NCBI GenBank assembly: GCA_036374175.1
Contig: DASUUH010000046.1
Coordinates: 62,001 to 126,000, forward strand
DNA: 64,000 nucleotides
Direction of reading: 5' to 3'
Origin: JASLBX01 sp036374175
GTDB lineage: Bacteria > Actinomycetota > Actinomycetes > Jiangellales > Jiangellaceae
Shown: positions 59,721 to 64,000 of the stretch, piece after piece
Numbering within the stretch: position 1 is the stretch's first letter
How the letters are laid out: each line of letters begins with the position of its first letter
The notes under the pieces: generated by a model
Database searches by the model: none
Told to the model about the DNA's origin: nothing
The model's input: the letters and a program-made list of their open reading frames with translations, nothing else
Position numbers and translations under genes: made by a program

Positions 59721-59795
59721 GTATCCACAACACCGTCCACAACTGCGATTACACCCGTGTAATTCATCCCCACTGTGGACAACGCCTGTGGATAA
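59721..59795. repeat. symmetrical DnaA-box cluster around a 16-bp palindrome
   Basis: Plus-strand boxes: GTATCCACA (59721-59729) and CCGTCCACA (59733-59741). Minus-strand boxes: TTGTCCACA (59782-59774) and TTATCCACA (59795-59787), which are exact actinobacterial and E. coli DnaA boxes. Between them lies ATTACAC-CC-GTGTAAT (59748-59763). The arms share TATCCACA and GTCCACA with 5- or 6-nt gaps, so the whole 75 bp is an imperfect dyad. It sits in the convergent gap of crgA and the rhomboid gene, where a promoter is not expected. Confidence 0.75.
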
Positions 59796-59816
59796 CGAGC
59801 TCGCCCGCTCGCTCCG

Positions 59817-60668
59817 CTACGCCACGAAGAGCGCGGCGATCAACACGATCGCGGCCAGCGCCACAGAACATGCCGCGATGCTGAACATCACGCGGTGTGT
59901 CCGAGGGCCGTGAGCAAAGGCGTACGCCAGCAAGGCCCCGGTGATCAATCCACCGAGGTGGGCCCGCCAATCGATGCCAGGAACGGTGAAGCCGATCACG
60001 GCGTTGATGCCGAGAATCACCAGCACGGACGAAACGTCCCGCCCAAAGCGGCGAGCCACCACGAACAGAGCCCCGAACAGGCCGAAGACCGCACCAGAGG
60101 CTCCGATGGCAATACCGCCGGGCGGGAGCCCGAGCAGCGAGACGACGCTGCCGCCCAGCGCCGACAAGAAGTACAGGGCGATGAATCGCCACCGGCCGAG
60201 GATCGGCTCCAGCGACGAGCCGAGGATCCACAACGCGAGCATGTTGAGCGCGATGTGCCAGATCTGCTCATGAACGAACGCAGCGGTGAGCATCCGGTAC
60301 CAGTCGCCGAGAAGAACACCGACGAGAGGCGCCCCGGGCTCGAATCGCACGATGTTGGCCAATGCCAGCGGCTCGAGCAGCCGCTCGGAGCCGATGATCA
60401 TGCCGATCAGCCAGACGCCGACGTTGATACCGATGAGCACCTTGGTGACGAGGTCGCCCTGCTCGCGGGGCTTGCCCCCAAGCGGCGTGGTGGGCTGCCG
60501 CACCGACGCCTGCCCCTCGCGAACGCACTCCGGGCATTGGAAACCGACCGGGGCAGCGGTCATGCAGTCCGGGCAGATCGGCCGCTCACATCGCGCGCAA
60601 CGGATGTAGGTTTCTCGGTCGGGATGCCGGTAGCACGTCGGCACACTCGGTGCAGGCGTCGAGCTCAT
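59817..60668 (-). CDS. rhomboid-family intramembrane serine protease with N-terminal zinc finger
   Basis: 283 aa. An N-terminal B-box-like zinc finger (CYRHPDRETYIRCARC and CPDC, CPEC; residues ~12-48) precedes six or seven membrane helices. The catalytic Ser is in GASGAVFG (~188) and the catalytic His in WRAHLGGLITG (~240); the WR-type loop has FVHEQIWHIALNM. It cleaves membrane-anchored proteins. It follows ppiA by 13 nt on the same strand, an arrangement conserved in actinobacteria. Confidence 0.95.
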   Translation of the reverse strand: MSSTPAPSVPTCYRHPDRETYIRCARCERPICPDCMTAAPVGFQCPECVREGQASVRQPTTPLGGKPREQGDLVTKVLIGINVGVWLIGMIIGSERLLEPLALANIVRFEPGAPLVGVLLGDWYRMLTAAFVHEQIWHIALNMLALWILGSSLEPILGRWRFIALYFLSALGGSVVSLLGLPPGGIAIGASGAVFGLFGALFVVARRFGRDVSSVLVILGINAVIGFTVPGIDWRAHLGGLITGALLAYAFAHGPRTHRVMFSIAACSVALAAIVLIAALFVA

Positions 60669-60681
60669 ATCGCGAACGAAG

Positions 60682-61212
60682 TCAGGCCCGAGTGCGGTTG
60701 ATGGTGACCGATTCGATAACCACGGGGTCGACTGGGCGATCCATGGGGTCGGTCGGTGTGGTGGCGATCGAGTCCACGACCTCCCGGCTCGCCGCGTCGG
60801 TGACCTCGCCGAAGATGGTGTGCCGCCGGTTCAGGTGCGGCGTCGGACCCACGGTGATGAAGAACTGGGATCCGTTGGTGTTCGGTCCAGCGTTGGCCAT
60901 CGCCAGCAGATACGGCCGGTCAAAGGCGAGCTCGGGGTGAAACTCATCGGCGAACTTGTAGCCCGGGCCGCCGCGGCCCGATCCAAGCGGATCACCGCCC
61001 TGGATCATGAAACCGGCAATGACCCGGTGGAAGATCGTGCCGTCGTACAGTTTCGCGTTGGTCCGCTGCCCAGTGTTGGGGTCGACCCATTCGCGCGCGC
61101 CCTCGGCGAGTTCAACGAAGTTGCGTACTGTCTTCGGCGCGTGGTTGTGGAACAGCTTGACGGTGATGTCGCCGCGGTTGGAAGCCAGCGTCGCGTACAG
61201 CTCCTCGGCCAC
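60682..61212 (-). CDS. ppiA: cyclophilin-type peptidyl-prolyl isomerase
   Basis: 176 aa. Cyclophilin core: VKLFHNHAPKTVRNFVELA, FHRVIAGFMIQGGDP (catalytic Arg), NTNGSQFFITV and RRHTIFGEV. No signal peptide, so cytoplasmic. I chose GTG 61212 because AAGGG sits 7 nt upstream and homologues start there; the frame to 61278 is non-conserved. First gene of the ppiA-rhomboid unit. Confidence 0.95.
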   Translation of the reverse strand: MAEELYATLASNRGDITVKLFHNHAPKTVRNFVELAEGAREWVDPNTGQRTNAKLYDGTIFHRVIAGFMIQGGDPLGSGRGGPGYKFADEFHPELAFDRPYLLAMANAGPNTNGSQFFITVGPTPHLNRRHTIFGEVTDAASREVVDSIATTPTDPMDRPVDPVVIESVTINRTRA

Positions 61213-61353
61213 AATGAGCCCTTCAGGTGATGACAAGTGACGGACTTCATCCTTCCACGTGGCTAGTTCGCTGGGCATCCGGCCCGGAACACGGCATGAT
61301 CGGGTGTTGTACGGGGAAGGGCCTAATAAAGAGACGCTATGAGGAGGCCCGGT

Positions 61354-62292
61354 ATGTTCGCACTCACCGACGTTCGCGCCAAGCTGCGCCGGCGCAACCG
61401 TCGCGCCGACGCGGCCAGCAAGGCGCGTGATGCCGCGAAGGTCGCCAAGGACGCTGCCGACACCGCTCGTAAGGCTGCCAAGGAGGCGGCCCGCAAGGCG
61501 GGCGAGGCCGGCGCCGAAGGCGTCACCGAGTTGGCCGATCGGCTCAAACCCTACGCCAGCAGTGCCCGCGAGGCGACGGCCCCGCGGGTGGCGATGGCGC
61601 GCGAGCGCATCGCTCCGGTTGTCGAATCAGCCATCGAGCGAGCCACACCCGCGGTCGACGCAGCCCGTGAACGGGTTGCTCCGGCCGCCGCCAGTGCCAA
61701 GGAGCGGATGCTTGAGGACGTAGTGCCGCGCCTGGCCGATGCCATCGCCGCGGCGGCGGACAAGATCTCCGAGCGCGCCGTCGACGTTTCCGAACGGTCG
61801 CACGCGCTGGCCGAGGGGCCGAAGAAGAAGAAGCGCCGCAAGCGGTTCGCGTTCATTCTCGGCGCGTTCGCCGCGGCCGGTGCCGGGGTCGCGGCAGTGC
61901 TTCGCCGGCGGGGCGGTTCCGAGCAGTGGACCACCTACGACCCGTCCGCGGCGCCGTGGGTTCCCAGCCCCGCCGATGACAGCGCGGGCGCAAGCCCGGA
62001 CGAGGCCCTGGCCGACACCGGGGAGGCGCCGCACACTCCGTCCCAACCGTCGGCGCCCAAGACAGAGATGCCGGCCGCCGGTGACACAGACATCACCACA
62101 AAGGATCCGGCGAAGAAGTCCACGACGGCCAAGAAGACGACACCGGCTAAGAAGACCCCCGCGGCAAAGAAGGCTCCGGCCAAGAAGACTGCATCAGGCG
62201 CCACGACGACTGCCGCGACAAGCACCAAGAAGGCCAGCAGCAAGCCAGCGGAGCCTACCGAAAGCCAGCCACGGCTCGACGGCGAAGGCTGA
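61354..62292 (+). CDS. membrane protein with coiled coil and histone-like Lys/Ala tail (DUF5324-like)
   Basis: 312 aa. The N-terminal ~130 residues are Ala/Arg/Lys/Glu-rich helix with heptad character (KARDAAKVAKDAADTARKAA). One membrane helix (~163-182) is flanked by KKKKRRKR and RRRGG, followed by an acidic linker (~195-235) and a C-terminal Lys/Ala/Pro/Thr repeat (TTAKKTTPAKKTPAAKKAPA) like histone-H1-type tails. ATG 61354 has AGGAGG at 6-7 nt. It resembles the Streptomyces DUF5324 family in content and in position next to ppiA. Function unknown. Confidence 0.85.
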   Translation: MFALTDVRAKLRRRNRRADAASKARDAAKVAKDAADTARKAAKEAARKAGEAGAEGVTELADRLKPYASSAREATAPRVAMARERIAPVVESAIERATPAVDAARERVAPAAASAKERMLEDVVPRLADAIAAAADKISERAVDVSERSHALAEGPKKKKRRKRFAFILGAFAAAGAGVAAVLRRRGGSEQWTTYDPSAAPWVPSPADDSAGASPDEALADTGEAPHTPSQPSAPKTEMPAAGDTDITTKDPAKKSTTAKKTTPAKKTPAAKKAPAKKTASGATTTAATSTKKASSKPAEPTESQPRLDGEG

Positions 62293-62332
62293 GCCGATAC
62301 GCCCTACCCAGGGCTGGCGGTGAGTCGGTCAG

Positions 62333-62380
62333 CGACCCCGTGGATGAGGCCGCGACAAAGTGGTCTCCGCCACGGGGTCG
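62333..62380. terminator. 11-bp hairpin between convergent genes
   Basis: CGACCCCGTGG (62333-62343) pairs with CCACGGGGTCG (62370-62380) around a 26-nt loop. It lies between the DUF5324-like gene and dodecin, which converge; no T-tract. Confidence 0.6.
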
Positions 62381-62407
62381 TTGCGTCTGTGCGTTCCGGC
62401 TTGGCTG

Positions 62408-62611
62408 TCACTCCAGGACGAAGGTGACCTCAAGCATTACCTGGTACGAGGTGATGCGCCCTTCGCTGCACTCGACCTTCATGTCCTTGACCCAGGCGCC
62501 GCTGACGTGACGCAACGTGGCATTGGCTCGTTCGATGCCGATCCGCACAGCATCTTCAAAGCCGGTCTCGGACCTGGCGCTGATCTGGGTGATACGGGCT
62601 ACCGAGTCCAT
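62408..62611 (-). CDS. dodecin family flavin-storage protein
   Basis: 67 aa. ITQISARSETGFEDAVRIGI, RHVSGAWVKDMKVECSEGRI (quoted GAWVKDMKVE) and YQVMLEVTFVLE match dodecin, a dodecameric shell that binds riboflavin or FMN/CoA; the conserved Trp for flavin stacking is present. GGGGAGG lies about 6 nt before ATG 62611. Monocistronic. Confidence 0.95.
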   Translation of the reverse strand: MDSVARITQISARSETGFEDAVRIGIERANATLRHVSGAWVKDMKVECSEGRITSYQVMLEVTFVLE

Positions 62612-62716
62612 CGTCTACCTCCCCGTTGAGCGATTTCGGACACTTCCGATCGTTGTCGATCTGCGGGGCGTCCGCCACCGAATCACGGCTCGGGATCTTC
62701 GTAGTGCCCGTGTCAA

Positions 62717-63754
62717 CTACGGCAAGAACACCGTGGAGTCGCCGAACTCGTGCCAGAGATACCCGTGGTCCAGCGCGGCCTGATAGGACGAGCGCACCAG
62801 TTCGCGCCCGGCGATTGCCTCGAGCAGCATCAGGTGACTCGCACCGGGCTCGTGGAAGCCGCTGATGATGCCGTTGACCACCCGAGCCGGGCGGTGCGGG
62901 CCAAGCACCAGGTCGGTCCAGCCGTGGCCGGCCCGGACGGTTCCGTTCAGCGTTGCCACGGACTCCAGTGCCCGCACGACCGTCGTACCAACCGCGACGA
63001 CGCGACTGCCAGCCGCGCGGGCGCTCGCGACCAACCGGGCAGTGGATGACGGCACCGAGTACCGCTCCGGGAATGGTGGCTCGTGGGCCTCGGTGCTCGA
63101 AACACCGGCGTGCAGGACGACCGGCGCGATGGTGATGCCGCGAGCGATCAGTTGGACAAGCAGTCCTTCAGAGAATGGCCGGCCCGCGCTCGGCATCTCG
63201 GCGCTTCCCGGCACCGTCGCGTACACCGTCTGATAGGCGGTGAGCGGATACCGCCCATCCAGATATCCATAGGTGATCGGGCGGCCGTACCGCGCGAGAT
63301 AACCGACCAGATCGACGGGCGTGGCCGGTCGGGCGCGCCACAGCCGAGCCTGCTCTACGCCGGCCCGCGGGTACGGTTCGATGACGGCGAGCTGCACTCC
63401 TCCGGGGAGTGCGATCCGGTGGCCGGGCGCCAGGCTGCGGTCCGGCCCACGGCCGTCGACACGCCTCAGCTCGATGACCCAGCTGCCGTCGTCGAGGACG
63501 GTGGAGACGTGTACCGGCCCAGCGCGGCCGGCAGCGTCGACCGCTGCGGGGAGTGTGCCGGACGTGTTGATAACCAGCAGGTCCCCAGCGTGCAGGACGT
63601 CTGGCAGATCTCGGAATCGCCGGTGCTCGATGCCGGAGGGGCGGACGACGAGCAGCCTGACGCCATCTCGGTCCAGACCACGCCGCTCAGGGGTCGACGT
63701 GGCAACCCGGTCGGGCGATACCTCGAAGGCCATCGCCGAAGGCTGGGTGGTCAT
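62717..63754 (-). CDS. QueA-like S-adenosylmethionine:tRNA ribosyltransferase-isomerase family protein
   Basis: 345 aa. QueA-like landmarks: LLVINTSGTLPAA, YLDGRYPLTAYQTVYATVPG, GRPFSEGLLVQL, APVVLHAGVSS and the C-terminal FHEPGASHLMLLEAIAG with YLWHEFGD. Classical QueA attaches the epoxyqueuosine moiety from SAM to preQ1 in tRNA. Several positions differ in the first 60 residues (DLLVINTS for the usual DLLVxNDTRV). No tgt or queG is nearby and many actinobacteria lack queuosine, so the substrate may differ. ATG overlaps the upstream SDR stop (ATGA). Confidence 0.85.
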   Translation of the reverse strand: MTTQPSAMAFEVSPDRVATSTPERRGLDRDGVRLLVVRPSGIEHRRFRDLPDVLHAGDLLVINTSGTLPAAVDAAGRAGPVHVSTVLDDGSWVIELRRVDGRGPDRSLAPGHRIALPGGVQLAVIEPYPRAGVEQARLWRARPATPVDLVGYLARYGRPITYGYLDGRYPLTAYQTVYATVPGSAEMPSAGRPFSEGLLVQLIARGITIAPVVLHAGVSSTEAHEPPFPERYSVPSSTARLVASARAAGSRVVAVGTTVVRALESVATLNGTVRAGHGWTDLVLGPHRPARVVNGIISGFHEPGASHLMLLEAIAGRELVRSSYQAALDHGYLWHEFGDSTVFLP

Positions 63755-64000
63755 GCCGGGACTGCGGGCTTCTCGATCCCGCGCAACTCGGCCGCCCGGT
63801 ATCGACCGCTCGGCAGGTCGTGTTCGATCAGCTGCAGTAAAGCTGGGACGACCGACTGAGGTGCCGCACGATCACTGATGTCTTCGCCGGGATACGCCTG
63901 CTGATGAAGGTCAGTGTTCATGTCACCCGGATCGACGGCGTAGATCCGCAACTGTGGATGCTCCGCGGCGAGGACATTGGAGAGTTGCTCCAGCGCAGCC
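63751..64000 (-). CDS. SDR-family oxidoreductase, C-terminal part (5' end beyond the window)
   Basis: 82 codons are visible and the frame stays open to the window edge. ALEQLSNVLAAEHPQLRIYA followed by VDPGDMNTDLHQQAYPGEDI matches the post-YxxxK region of short-chain dehydrogenases (PGxxxT loop). The N-terminal NAD(P)-binding motif lies outside. It overlaps the QueA-like gene by 4 nt and is therefore co-translated with it. Confidence 0.85.
   Translation of the reverse strand, partial: AALEQLSNVLAAEHPQLRIYAVDPGDMNTDLHQQAYPGEDISDRAAPQSVVPALLQLIEHDLPSGRYRAAELRGIEKPAVPA

Noticed and set aside
59748..59763. Palindrome ATTACACCCGTGTAAT read as a simple intrinsic terminator
   Set aside because: The stem is AT-rich with only a 2-nt centre and no T-tract, so it cannot form a good hairpin alone; it is better explained as a dimer-binding site within the DnaA-box dyad.

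Overview
The window is high-GC DNA with dense, mostly co-linear genes, many GTG starts, 4-nt GTGA/ATGA gene overlaps and mycothiol-type and mycobacteria/Streptomyces-type gene families. This is an Actinomycetota (actinobacterial) chromosome. The order tRNA-Leu(CAG) - fhaA - fhaB - pstP - rodA - pbpA - pknA - pknB - (trpG, DUF881) - crgA - rhomboid - ppiA is the conserved growth/division block that lies close to oriC/dnaA in this phylum, so the right end is probably origin-proximal. A soil-type actinomycete outside the mycobacteria fits best; I cannot name the genus. No IS element, prophage, CRISPR array or rRNA was seen.

Layout. 0-1.7 kb: a small toxin-antitoxin-like pair under a palindromic leaderless promoter, and an endonuclease/exonuclease/phosphatase-family enzyme. 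1.6-6.3 kb: two ECF sigma systems (SigE-family sigma with a membrane partner carrying DxDxDG calcium-type loops; SigG/SigX5-type sigma with fused SnoaL domain behind two VOC genes) plus a metallo-beta-lactamase-fold hydrolase. 6.4-16.4 kb: two HAD phosphatases, serS, pheA, larBC (nickel-pincer cofactor synthesis, no larA/larE here), a large phosphatase-like membrane protein, a glycosyltransferase and arginine deiminase. 16.5-25.9 kb: SEC-C protein, RsbW-like kinase, VOC protein, acyl-CoA ligase, LuxR-type ATPase regulator, Orc1/Cdc6-like ATPase and an SSI-type protease-inhibitor lipoprotein. 25.9-41 kb: DNA-repair genes in two operons (AlkZ-like + Fpg/Nei; Ada-AlkA + Ogt), aat, an EcsC protein, an ABC-2 exporter, a fused 5-oxoprolinase/hydantoinase, DUF1707 protein, MarR-GNAT fusion and an AlaA-like aminotransferase. 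41.5-49 kb: a secreted M14 carboxypeptidase with a nested PA domain, two acetyltransferases, a NUDIX hydrolase, an S-adenosyl methyltransferase and small stress-type proteins. 49-62.6 kb: the tRNA and the peptidoglycan/division/phospho-signalling block, ending with a membrane protein with a histone-like Lys/Ala tail and a dodecin. 62.7-64 kb: a QueA-like enzyme and the end of an SDR gene.

Cross-cutting observations. (1) At least 16 genes have a TAnnnT hexamer 6-7 nt before their start codon, the signature of leaderless mRNAs; this also settles several starts. (2) A 75-bp imperfect dyad in the crgA/rhomboid convergent gap carries two perfect and two degenerate DnaA boxes arranged symmetrically around a 16-bp palindrome; this is the most unusual non-coding element in the window. 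(3) PknA has Thr in place of the usual catalytic-loop Lys (HRDLTP).
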